From: Limimaricola sp027213785
GTDB taxonomy: Bacteria > Pseudomonadota > Alphaproteobacteria > Rhodobacterales > Rhodobacteraceae
Assembly: GCF_050847355.1 (NCBI RefSeq)
Contig: NZ_CP193755.1
Location: 620,001-684,000, forward strand
Direction: 5' to 3'
DNA length: 64,000 nt
Made by a program: the position numbers and the translations under genes
Part shown: piece by piece, positions 16,246 to 24,331 of the stretch
Numbering within the stretch: position 1 is the stretch's first letter
Layout: each line of letters starts with the position of its first letter
Notes under the pieces: model-generated
Seen by the model: the letters and a program-made list of their open reading frames with translations, nothing else
Told to the model about the DNA's origin: nothing
The model's database searches: none

Positions 16246-16464
16246 ATGGCCAAGGAAGAACTGCTCGAATTTCCCGGTGTCGTGAAGGAACTCCTGCCGA
16301 ATGCGACGTTCAGGGTCGAGCTGGAAAACGGCCATGAGATCATCGCGCATACGGCGGGAAAGCTTCGCAAGAACCGGATCCGCGTCCTCGCCGGCGACAA
16401 GGTGCAGGTCGAAATGACCCCCTACGATCTGACCAAGGGTCGGATCAACTACCGCTTCCGCTGA
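16246..16464 (+). CDS. infA: translation initiation factor IF-1
   Basis: 72 residues, exact family length. Binds the 30S A site during initiation. MAKEELLEFPGVVKELLPNA, then VELENGHEIIAHTAGKLRKN and RIRVLAGDKVQVEMTPYDL are the canonical S1/OB-fold blocks. It leads the infA-maf-rng-yacG operon; maf starts eight bases later. The 230 bases upstream hold the divergent promoters of infA and the PRC-barrel gene. Confidence 0.97.
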   Translation: MAKEELLEFPGVVKELLPNATFRVELENGHEIIAHTAGKLRKNRIRVLAGDKVQVEMTPYDLTKGRINYRFR

Positions 16465-16471
16465 TCGCCGC

Positions 16472-17077
16472 ATGAGTGCGCTACCGCCCGAGACCGGGCT
16501 GAGGCTGATCCTCGGCTCGGCCTCGCCGCGTCGCCGCGACCTGCTGGCGCAGATCGGCCTCGTGCCGCACGAGGTGCGCCCCCCCGAAATCGACGAGACA
16601 CCGGCGCGTGGCGAGTTGCCGCGCGCTTATGCGCGCCGGATTGCCTTGGAAAAGGCGCGGGCGGTCTCGCTCGACAAGGGCGAGGTGCTGCTCTGCGCCG
16701 ACACCACCGTCGCGCTGGGCCGGCGCATCATGGGCAAGCCCGCCGATGCCGCGGAGGCGGCGCGTTTCCTGCATCTCCTGTCGGGCCGCAGGCACACCGT
16801 CATCACCGCGGTCGCGGTACGGCGTGGTGACCGGCTTTGGCAGCGCGAGGTCGAGACCGCGGTCAAGATGAAGCGCTTGTCGAATCCCGAGGTCAACGCC
16901 TACCTCGCCACCGGCGATTGGCAGGGCAAGGCTGGAGGCTACGCGATCCAGGGACCCGCCGGGGCCTTCATCCCCTGGATCAATGGCTCCTTCACCGGCG
17001 TGGTCGGCCTGCCGCTGGCCGAGGCCGCGGGCCTGCTGACCGCGGCCGGATATCCTGCATATGGAGAGAACGCATGA
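16472..17077 (+). CDS. Maf family nucleotide pyrophosphatase
   Basis: 201 residues. Maf/YhdE proteins hydrolyse non-canonical or regular nucleoside triphosphates to monophosphates (house cleaning) and affect septation. Visible motifs: LILGSASPRRRDLLAQIGL at the N-terminus, ADTTVALGRRIMGKPADAAE near residue 72, and GKAGGYAIQGPAGAFIPWI near 150. Its end overlaps the rng start by four bases (ATGA). Whether it prefers dTTP/UTP or modified nucleotides cannot be read by eye. Confidence 0.93.
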   Translation: MSALPPETGLRLILGSASPRRRDLLAQIGLVPHEVRPPEIDETPARGELPRAYARRIALEKARAVSLDKGEVLLCADTTVALGRRIMGKPADAAEAARFLHLLSGRRHTVITAVAVRRGDRLWQREVETAVKMKRLSNPEVNAYLATGDWQGKAGGYAIQGPAGAFIPWINGSFTGVVGLPLAEAAGLLTAAGYPAYGENA

Positions 17078-18111
17078 AGGGACGCCGTATCGTCCTCGAC
17101 CATATCGGTGACCGCGAGGCGGCGGCGCTTTTGGTCGATGGCCAGCTCGACGACCTGTTGATCGAAGAGGGCGACGCACCGCGGCCCGGCGCGATCTACC
17201 GCGCCATCTGCGATCGGCCGCTCAAGGGGCAGGGCGGCATGATGGTGCGTCTGCCAGAGGGTGGCAGGGGCTTCCTGCGGCAGGGTAAGGGGCTGCGTCC
17301 CGGACAGGCGCTGCTGGTGCAGGTCACCGGCATCGCCGAAGACGGCAAGGCGGTGCCGCTCACCGATCGGGTGCTGTTCAAGAGCCGCTATGCCATCGTC
17401 ACCCCCGGTGCGGCGGGTCTCAACGTGTCGCGCCGGATCTCCGAGGAAGAGGAACGCGCACGGCTGTGCATTCTCGCCGAAGAGGGCATGGAAGGCGCGC
17501 CCGAGGGCTTTGGCCTGATCCTGCGCTCGGTCTGCGAGGGCGCCGCCGAGGACGATATCGTCGAGGACATCGCCGCGATGCGTGGCCTTGCCGAGGCGGT
17601 GACGGCGGATGCCGGCGGCACCGAACCCGAGGCGCTCACCGAAGGCGACGGGCCGCATCTGCTGGCCTGGCGCGACTGGAGCGCGGGCGACGTGGTGACC
17701 GAGCCCGGCGGTTTCGAGCGGGAGGGCGTGCTCGATCAGATCGAGGATCTCAAGAGCCCGCGCGTGGCAACCGGCGAGGGCACGATCTTCGTCGAGCCGA
17801 CCCGGGCGCTGGTGGCGATCGACGTGAACACCGGCGGCGACACGACGCCCGCCGCCGCGCTCAAGGCCAACCTCGCCGCCGCCCGCGCCCTGCCGCGGGC
17901 ATTGCGGCTGCGCGGTCTCGGCGGCCAGATCGTCGTCGATTTCGCGCCGATGTCGAAGGCGCATCGCAAGCAGCTCGAGCAGTCGCTGCGCGCCTCGTTC
18001 CGCAACGACCCCGTCGAGACCTCGCTGGCAGGGTGGAGCCCGATGGGCTTGTTCGAGCTTCAACGCAAGCGCGAGCGTCCCGCCTTGGTGCGGCTTCTGG
18101 GGCGGTTGTGA
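17074..18111 (+). CDS. ribonuclease E/G family endoribonuclease, compact form
   Basis: 345 residues, shorter than RNase G of gamma-proteobacteria (about 490) and far shorter than RNase E. An S1-like segment (ALLVQVTGIAEDGKAVPLTD) lies near residue 95. The catalytic DNase I-like subdomain is present: LVAIDVNTGGDTTPAAALKA near 250 and GGQIVVDFAPMSKAHRKQLE near 285 supply the two magnesium-binding aspartates. The zinc-link CPxC motif and the small domain are absent. This short type travels with infA and maf in Rhodobacterales, which normally carry a separate full RNase E. Overlaps maf (ATGA) and yacG (TGATG). Confidence 0.88.
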   Translation: MKGRRIVLDHIGDREAAALLVDGQLDDLLIEEGDAPRPGAIYRAICDRPLKGQGGMMVRLPEGGRGFLRQGKGLRPGQALLVQVTGIAEDGKAVPLTDRVLFKSRYAIVTPGAAGLNVSRRISEEEERARLCILAEEGMEGAPEGFGLILRSVCEGAAEDDIVEDIAAMRGLAEAVTADAGGTEPEALTEGDGPHLLAWRDWSAGDVVTEPGGFEREGVLDQIEDLKSPRVATGEGTIFVEPTRALVAIDVNTGGDTTPAAALKANLAAARALPRALRLRGLGGQIVVDFAPMSKAHRKQLEQSLRASFRNDPVETSLAGWSPMGLFELQRKRERPALVRLLGRL

Positions 18112-18305
18112 TGGCCTGCCCGATCTGCGGCAAGGCCACGGTTGAGGCCATGCGCCCCTTCTGCTCCAAGCGCTGCGCCGACGTGGATCTCGCGCGCTGG
18201 CTCGGTGGCGGTTATGCTGTGCCGTCCCGGGATCCCGAGGACGTCGAAAAAGCCATCGAAGAGGCGGCCCGGGCGGCTGCCGAGCCGCCCCGCCGCGATC
18301 ACTGA
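18111..18305 (+). CDS. yacG: DNA gyrase inhibitor YacG
   Basis: 64 residues. Small zinc-finger protein that binds GyrB and blocks gyrase. The four zinc cysteines are in CPICGKATVEAM and PFCSKRCADVDLARWLGG (C-x2-C and C-x3-C). Start overlaps the RNase stop by one base (TGATG), the last gene of the infA operon. It is too short to stand out as an ORF but the motif is unmistakable. Confidence 0.93.
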   Translation: MACPICGKATVEAMRPFCSKRCADVDLARWLGGGYAVPSRDPEDVEKAIEEAARAAAEPPRRDH

Positions 18306-18402
18306 GACGGGGCAACATTTTTCCGTCGAATGCCTCTGGACACCCCTTTGCGGCTCGCCTAGAAGGCCCACACCCGATGACGGCAGCAGCCATCATCCCC
18401 GT

Positions 18403-18477
18403 GCCCGGGTAGCTCAGGGGTAGAGCAGTGGATTGAAAATCCTCGTGTCGGTGGTTCGATTCCGCCCCCGGGCACCA
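18403..18477 (+). tRNA. tRNA-Phe (GAA anticodon)
   Basis: Acceptor gcccggg (18403-18409) pairs with cccgggc, then discriminator A and CCA. The anticodon arm ggatTGAAAATcc gives GAA, and the T arm contains GGTTCGATTCC. Accessory genes start just downstream; tRNA genes are frequent integration sites, but no second copy of the 3' end was found in this window. Confidence 0.95.
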
Positions 18478-18717
18478 TTCCTCTAGAATGTCAGAATTCT
18501 TCTGTGAGAGGGCAGGAGCCTACCGTTGCCTGCCGAGTTGCGGCTCAAGCGGCCGTGGCGGATCCGTAGCAGCGATCGAGAGCCATGTCCCGGAGCGTCG
18601 TGATGGCCGGCGGAAGTGGACTGCCGGGATCGCTGTTGAGGTCTGGCAGTTTGGCCATTGGCTGTAATGGCCTAGTCTCTCGACTGGAGGTCGAAGCGAC
18701 GGAGCCGCAGGCTGCCC

Positions 18718-19692
18718 ATGGAGTTGCCATCCTGGATAACGAGCCTGCGCGCGGAATGGCGCAAGCGCCGGCGCGACGCGCTGCGCCTCGGCCTGCAAGG
18801 TGCCGTCTCAGCGAGCGCCTTCTACCTGTTGATGACTTGGCTGGGGCTACCTGAGGTCTTCGTCGGCACGATTTCGGCCGTCTACATCCTGCAAGAAAGC
18901 AGCGATGGCACGATCGGCTCGGCCATGGGCCGCCTGTCGGCGACGCTGGTCGGCTCGCTGATCGCCATCGCTTGCCTCTTCGTTCTGCCGCACGGATACG
19001 GCACCGCCGTCGCGCTCTTCGTCACCATGTTCGCGATGAATACCATCGCGGCGCTGAAGTCGAACTGGCAGTACGGGATCGTTGCCGCGATCGCCTTGGC
19101 CCTCGGGTCGCAGCAGAACGTGATCGAGGTCTCGATCGATCGCGGTATCTCAATCGGACTGGGCGCCGCCGTGGGTCTCGCCGTGGCGTTGTTCATCTGG
19201 CCGGACCGGGCCGCGAAGCGCTTCGAGCGACATGTCAGGCATGCGCTGGCGGCACTGGCCGACCGGTTGGAGCATGCTGGCACCGCAACGGAGAAAGGGG
19301 CCGATCCGCTGCATCCCGGGCACGAGGCGCGCTATCAGGAAGCCGTTCGCTTGGCGGCGGAGGCCAAGGACGTCATGCGGATCGCTCCGGCTCGGGACGC
19401 AGAAGAACGTCTCAAGCATCTTCGGCGCCTCCACAACTCCATCGTGATCCTCGATCGAACCCTGGAAGGAGCGACGGCGTCGCCGCTTCAGGGCGACGAG
19501 GACTTCTTGCGGCAAGAGGTAGGTAAGGTGGTTGAGGCTATCCGCGCGTTGGCCGCCGGCGCGCTCGAAGAGCTCCCGCAGCTGGCCGATCCGGCGGGGA
19601 TGCGCGAGGGCGATCGGGAGGCTACCCTGCGCTTTGGCATGAGAGAGTTGAACCTCGAGCTGCGAAAGTTGGCGGGTGAGAGGCGCGCATGA
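18718..19692 (+). CDS. FUSC family/aromatic acid exporter-like membrane protein
   Basis: 324 residues. Six hydrophobic helices in residues 20-165 (LGLQGAVSASAFYLLMTWLG, then VGTISAVYILQES and WQYGIVAAIALALGSQQNVI) followed by a charged cytoplasmic helical part match the FUSC/ArAE fold, which exports aromatic acids such as fusaric acid. It is half the size of two-repeat FUSC proteins. The 240 bases between tRNA-Phe and this gene contain no recognised gene. The start at 18718 has no strong ribosome site. Substrate unknown. Confidence 0.78.
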   Translation: MELPSWITSLRAEWRKRRRDALRLGLQGAVSASAFYLLMTWLGLPEVFVGTISAVYILQESSDGTIGSAMGRLSATLVGSLIAIACLFVLPHGYGTAVALFVTMFAMNTIAALKSNWQYGIVAAIALALGSQQNVIEVSIDRGISIGLGAAVGLAVALFIWPDRAAKRFERHVRHALAALADRLEHAGTATEKGADPLHPGHEARYQEAVRLAAEAKDVMRIAPARDAEERLKHLRRLHNSIVILDRTLEGATASPLQGDEDFLRQEVGKVVEAIRALAAGALEELPQLADPAGMREGDREATLRFGMRELNLELRKLAGERRA

Positions 19693-19811
19693 TGGATCTG
19701 CGCGGCGGGTGACTCCAATATCGCTGCTCTGGCACGTGTCCTGCAGAGGCTGCGCGACAAGGTGCGGCAGTTCTGCGGTGAGAATGGCTTTGACTTGGCA
19801 AGCGCCCGATC

Positions 19812-20041
19812 CGTGAAGCCCTGATAGTCAAGGGGATCAAACCCTGCATCCCGGGCCAAAAATCTCGTGCCACGCCGGTCAGGCACGACAAACGTCGTTG
19901 TAAGCGCCGTAACTGGATCGAGATCATGTTCGGACGTTTGAAGGACTGGAGGCGAGAGCCACGCGCTACGACAGATGCCCAAAAGTCTGTCTCTTTGCCG
20001 TCGCCCTGGTCGTGACCATCCGAACTGGCTTCAAGAGTTAA
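19812..20041 (+). pseudogene. IS5-type transposase remnant (C-terminal part, frameshifted)
   Basis: Translation from 19812 gives REALIVKGIKPCIPGQKSRA, continuing to a TPVRHDKRR stretch and then, after a phase change, KRRNWIEIMFGRLKDWRR: the very conserved end of IS5/IS427-group transposases, including the catalytic Glu region. At least two frame changes are visible: one before KRRN and one after DWRR, where dropping one base restores ATRYDRCPKV and a hydrophobic end before TAA at 20039. The N-terminal two thirds and the inverted repeats were not found. The element is dead. The rest of 19693-20275 holds no recognised gene and must contain the promoter of the next operon. Confidence 0.85.
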
Positions 20042-20275
20042 CGAGGCCCGACCCAAAATGTCGGATCACCTACCGCCGCCGAAATGTAGTGCCGAGGTTT
20101 CTGTACGAAAACAGGCGGTTGAATTGGGGTATATCCCCCAGTTTCTGCATCTTCCGGGCGATGACGGCCGTCGAGAATCATCTCAATCTTTGGAGCGGAG
20201 CCGATGAGTGGACAATGGTCCACCTGTCTTTTTGCCGATCGGCCTAGGCACTCGTATTTTTTGAGAGGCTGTCCC

Positions 20276-21496
20276 ATGGATCAAAACGTTGCTCTTCAGA
20301 AGGTGCATCACCACCTGCGCGGGGGCGTGCCGATCGGACCAAGCTCCGATGCGCGCCCTGTAGCCGAGCCCACTTCATCGCAGGGCATCTTACCGCAAAA
20401 GAGCCAGTTTCTGGGATTGGTGACGCCGTCCTACTTGCTCTGCGCGGCGCTGCTTGCAGCGATGGTGGCCGCGGCGGGGATTTGGGAGTTGCTCGCCAAC
20501 ACGCGCCTGCTGGCAGCTTTGCTCGCCGGCGGCATCGTCGCCTTGGGCGAGGATGATGCCGGACTCGGCACCGGGGTGCCCGGCGTGCATTACTTCATTC
20601 GGTCGCAGGAACTCGTGACCTGGTCGCTGGTCCTGCTCGCCGCTTCGATCTTCATCGCCGTCGCGCTCCTGAAGGGGCTGCAGTTCCACCGGATCGCCCG
20701 GCTTCTGGGCATCGAGGGGACGCTCGGTCAGCATCTCAAGATATTCATCTACGGCCACGGTCTCGGTCGCATGACCCCTTACCGGTTGGGGGAAGTGGCT
20801 TGGGCGGCGGGACTGGAGAGACAGGGCGCGACGCTGCAGCAGGCGGTGCGACTGGTCTTCATCTTCAAAGGTTTCCTTCTGTTCGAACTCGCCTTCTTCG
20901 CGCTGATCGGTCTGGTGATGAACGGGCTCTTGAACTGGGCGCTCGCCTTGGTGCCACCGCTCGCGATCCTGCTGGTGTCGTGGCTGCTGATGCGGCCCGG
21001 CGCCGAAGAGCGCGCAGGGGAGGCGTCATGGTGGTCGCGGGCGGCGGAGGCGTTCGGCGATTTGTGCCGTGATCCGCAGATGCTGTTCGGGCTGGCGCTG
21101 CTCTCGCTGCTCTCCTTCGCGCTGGTCGAGTTCGCGACCTACATCGTGCCGCAGGCCTTCACGAGCCGGGTGGTCCCGCTGGTGCAGGACGTGTTGCGTT
21201 ATGTCGTCGTTACGCCGAGTGTGATCGTGATGGCTGTGGTCGGCGGCTATATCGCCCGGCTGGTGCAGGTCACCCCGGGCGGTATCGGCCAGTTCGAGCT
21301 CGCGTTCGCGCTGATCCTCATGGTCAATCGCCTGCCGGTAACGGAGGCGATCACCCTGGCTTTCCTCGTCAGCGCGGTCCGCTACGCGGCGGGTCTGCTG
21401 CTGTTCGGTGGCACCATGCTCGTCTTCGGAACGACGACCAATTTCCAACAAGTGCGGATGCTGTTCGGGCAGCCGGTACGGCTGAAGGAGGAGTGA
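20276..21496 (+). CDS. flippase-like membrane protein (lysylphosphatidylglycerol synthase TM region family)
   Basis: 406 residues from ATG 20276, preceded by GAGAGG. Eight or so membrane helices. IFIYGHGLGRMTPYRLGEVA near residue 160 and YIARLVQVTPGGIGQFELAF near 325 are the recurring blocks of the UPF0104/LPG synthase TM family (the MprF flippase half without a synthase domain). Members move lipids or lipid-linked compounds across the membrane; the substrate here is unknown. It is followed after four bases by the UPF0182 gene and then an ArsB-like permease, so the three are one transcription unit. An in-frame upstream codon at 20204 lacks a ribosome site. Confidence 0.8.
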   Translation: MDQNVALQKVHHHLRGGVPIGPSSDARPVAEPTSSQGILPQKSQFLGLVTPSYLLCAALLAAMVAAAGIWELLANTRLLAALLAGGIVALGEDDAGLGTGVPGVHYFIRSQELVTWSLVLLAASIFIAVALLKGLQFHRIARLLGIEGTLGQHLKIFIYGHGLGRMTPYRLGEVAWAAGLERQGATLQQAVRLVFIFKGFLLFELAFFALIGLVMNGLLNWALALVPPLAILLVSWLLMRPGAEERAGEASWWSRAAEAFGDLCRDPQMLFGLALLSLLSFALVEFATYIVPQAFTSRVVPLVQDVLRYVVVTPSVIVMAVVGGYIARLVQVTPGGIGQFELAFALILMVNRLPVTEAITLAFLVSAVRYAAGLLLFGGTMLVFGTTTNFQQVRMLFGQPVRLKEE

Positions 21497-21500
21497 AGCG

Positions 21501-24326
21501 ATGAGCATGCAAACCGATATCCCGGCCCGGTCGCAATTCGCCAAGCTGCCGAAGGTGCCCACTGCCGCATGGATGTGGACGCGGGTCCTGATCGTCGCGA
21601 GCGTGGCGCTGGGGCTGTTCCTGCTCGACCGGTTCAGCGGCCTGCTGCTGAACTACTGGCTGCTCGACAGTCTCGGCTATGCCGAGGTTTTCTGGACCAA
21701 CTTCTACATGCAGACGGCGCTCTTCGCCGGGGGTTTGATCGCCATGATACTGGCGGTGGCGACCCCGGCCTGGCTGCATGGGCTGCCGCAGGCCGACCGG
21801 CTGAAGACCCTTTGGGTTGCCGCGATTGGCGGATCGCTGCTTGGCTACGTCCTGAACCTGCAGTTCTACGAGTTCCTCGGCCCGATCAGCGCGGTGCCGT
21901 TCGGCGAGGTCGACCCGATCTTCGGAAACGACATCAGCTTCTATGTCTTCGACCTGCCACCGATCGTGACCGCGCTGATCGCGGTGCTGTTCGTGGCCAT
22001 TGCGGGCCTGTTCGCCTCGGTCTGGACCGCGCTTTCCGGCAGCCGTGATGCCGGCTGGCCCGAGGGTATGAACGGCTTCGTGCGCTGGCTCGGCCGGGTC
22101 GGCACGCCTTATGGCTGCCTGATGCTGCTGCTCACCGGTCTGACCGCCGCGACGCTGATCTGGCTGCGGCGCTATGGCCTTCTGACCATGCCGAACTTCG
22201 AGGATTCCACCGAAGGCACCGGTGCGGGCGCGGAATACGTGGACATCGTGGGCTTTTTCTCGACCAAGAACGCGATCTATGTCGAGGCGCTCGCGATCCT
22301 CGCCCTGACCGTGGGCCTGACGCTGACGATCTGGAAGGCGCGAAAGGCCCTGCGGCAACCGGGCAGCATCGATCTGCCGCGCGCCTTCGGCCCGCTCGCC
22401 TTCGCGTTGGTGCTTCTCCCGGGGATCACCACGGATCTGGCCTTCCGGTCGGTCGTGGCCTTGCGCGACCAGATCTTCGTGAAGCCCAACGAACCGGTGA
22501 TCCAGTTGCCGTATCTGCAGCGCCATATCGATGCGACCAACAAGGCTTTCGGTACCGACAGGATCATCGAGAAGACCCTCGTGCCGCCAATGGGCGACGC
22601 AGCGCTGCCGCCGCTCGAGGCGTTCCTCGACAGCCCCACCATAAAGAACGCCCCGCTCTGGTCCGGCTCGGTGAGCCGCTACAGCCGCCGGGTCGCGCCG
22701 CAATACGTGCAGCGCATCCTCCAGGCGGAAGGCGACATGACGGTGTATTCGCCCACGTTGCAGATCCTCGAAGCCCAAGAGACCTTGCGCCCCTATTACG
22801 GCTTCATGGATGTCGACACGATCGTCTCGGAGGTCGATGGCGAGATGACCATGATGGCCAGCGCGGTGCGCGAACTGCCGCAGGACGTCATGCGGCCCTG
22901 GATCGTGGCCTGGAACCAGCGATCGTTCCTGTTCACCCATGGTCATGGGCTGATCACCATGCTCGCCTCCCAGCGGACGCCGACCGGCGATCCGGTTTAT
23001 GGCAGCTCCGGCGTGCCGGTTTCAGCGCGGTTCGACGCGTTGGCCGTGGACAACCCGGCCATCTATTACGGCGAAGGAGCGGTCAACGCCGCCTTCTCGA
23101 ACGCGGTCGGGCTTGCGGAGCACGACGTGGCGACCGAGCAGGGCCGGAGCGAGGTGCAATTTCCGCGGGATGTCGCGGCCGGCATCCGGGTCGACAGCCC
23201 GCTCAAGCGGCTGGTGATCGGCTATCAGACCGGGCACTTCTTCCAGACCCTGTTCTCGGAACTGATCGGGTCCGAGACCCGGGTGCATGTCTTCCGCAGG
23301 CCGATCGAGCGGCTCGAGCAGATCGCGCCATTCATCGACGTCGACACCGATCCCTATGCGGTTCCGGCCGGTGACGGGGTGAAGTGGATGGTCAACGCGG
23401 TCACCTACAGCGATGCCTACCCCTACAGCGCCCTGACCAATTTCGGCGATCCCGCGGATCTGCGCACCGAATGGCGGCCGCTGGAACGGATGAACTACAT
23501 CGCGGATTCGGTGAAGGTCGTGGTCGACGCCATGACGGGGCAGGTCGATCTCTACCAGTTCGCCGACGAACCGGTGGTTCAGACCTGGGCCGCGATCTAT
23601 CCCGGCCTGTTCAAGCCGAAGGACGCCATGCCGCCCGAGATCCGCGCGCATGTGCAATATCCCCAGGAACTGATGTCGATCCAGTTCAACAAGATCTATC
23701 CGTTCTACCACCAGCGCGATGCGCTGACCTTCTACAGCGGCGAAGATCTGATCGACGATGCCGACGAGGTGGTCGGGCCGATCCTGGGCGAGAGCGGTGC
23801 CACGATCACCTTCAGCCAAGGTCTGTTCTGGTGGGTCGCGGAAGCGGGCGGGGCGATGGTCGATGCCGAGAACCCCGTGCAGTTCGCCCTGTCCAAGAGC
23901 TACACGCCGCAGGATCCGCTCAACCTGCGGGCATTGGCGACAGTCTACCAGACGGGCGAGGATTACGGGACGCTGTCCGTGCTGAAGCTGCCCAAGGGCA
24001 TGTTCTTCATGGGGCCCGAACAGGCCGATGCCGCCATCGACCAAGATTCCTTCATCGCGCAGGAAATCGGCCTGTGGAACCGTCTCGGCGTCGAGGTCAT
24101 TCGCGGCCGGACCTCGACCCTGATCGTCGAGGGTGAGGTGCTCTATGTCGAGCCGATCTTCATCCGCTCACGGCAGAACCCGGTGCCGCAGCTTCAGCGG
24201 GTGGTCGTGGTGCTGCGCGGCCAGCCACATATGGGCCGCACCATCGAGGAAGCGCTGAAATTCGCGATAGAGGGGGGGCGCCTCGACATGGAGGAGCACC
24301 AGATCCGCGCCTCGCTGGAGGAGTAG
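21501..24326 (+). CDS. UPF0182 family (COG1615) large membrane protein
   Basis: 941 residues, the normal length for this family. Seven hydrophobic segments lie in the first 330 residues, followed by a soluble domain of about 600 residues expected outside the cytoplasm. The family was recognised from VVALRDQIFVKPNEPVIQLP, YLQRHIDATNKAFG, VDTIVSEVDGEMTMMASAVRE, the GEGAVNAAFSN region and FALSKSYTPQDPLNLRALA. No function is established. UPF0182 is best known from actinobacteria, cyanobacteria and clostridia, so its presence next to an IS fossil in an alphaproteobacterium may reflect transfer. Middle gene of a three-gene operon with five-base gaps. Confidence 0.88.
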   Translation: MSMQTDIPARSQFAKLPKVPTAAWMWTRVLIVASVALGLFLLDRFSGLLLNYWLLDSLGYAEVFWTNFYMQTALFAGGLIAMILAVATPAWLHGLPQADRLKTLWVAAIGGSLLGYVLNLQFYEFLGPISAVPFGEVDPIFGNDISFYVFDLPPIVTALIAVLFVAIAGLFASVWTALSGSRDAGWPEGMNGFVRWLGRVGTPYGCLMLLLTGLTAATLIWLRRYGLLTMPNFEDSTEGTGAGAEYVDIVGFFSTKNAIYVEALAILALTVGLTLTIWKARKALRQPGSIDLPRAFGPLAFALVLLPGITTDLAFRSVVALRDQIFVKPNEPVIQLPYLQRHIDATNKAFGTDRIIEKTLVPPMGDAALPPLEAFLDSPTIKNAPLWSGSVSRYSRRVAPQYVQRILQAEGDMTVYSPTLQILEAQETLRPYYGFMDVDTIVSEVDGEMTMMASAVRELPQDVMRPWIVAWNQRSFLFTHGHGLITMLASQRTPTGDPVYGSSGVPVSARFDALAVDNPAIYYGEGAVNAAFSNAVGLAEHDVATEQGRSEVQFPRDVAAGIRVDSPLKRLVIGYQTGHFFQTLFSELIGSETRVHVFRRPIERLEQIAPFIDVDTDPYAVPAGDGVKWMVNAVTYSDAYPYSALTNFGDPADLRTEWRPLERMNYIADSVKVVVDAMTGQVDLYQFADEPVVQTWAAIYPGLFKPKDAMPPEIRAHVQYPQELMSIQFNKIYPFYHQRDALTFYSGEDLIDDADEVVGPILGESGATITFSQGLFWWVAEAGGAMVDAENPVQFALSKSYTPQDPLNLRALATVYQTGEDYGTLSVLKLPKGMFFMGPEQADAAIDQDSFIAQEIGLWNRLGVEVIRGRTSTLIVEGEVLYVEPIFIRSRQNPVPQLQRVVVVLRGQPHMGRTIEEALKFAIEGGRLDMEEHQIRASLEE

Positions 24327-24331
24327 GGCCA

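Noticed and set aside
18403..18477. tRNA-Phe as an attachment site of an integrated island
   Set aside because: Accessory genes follow, but no duplicate of the tRNA 3' end and no integrase gene was found in the window, so no att pair can be claimed.
21369..22946. A 525-residue minus-strand frame across UPF0182 and flippase genes
   Set aside because: Arg/His/Gln-rich without motifs; the plus strand has two real membrane proteins with four-base spacing.
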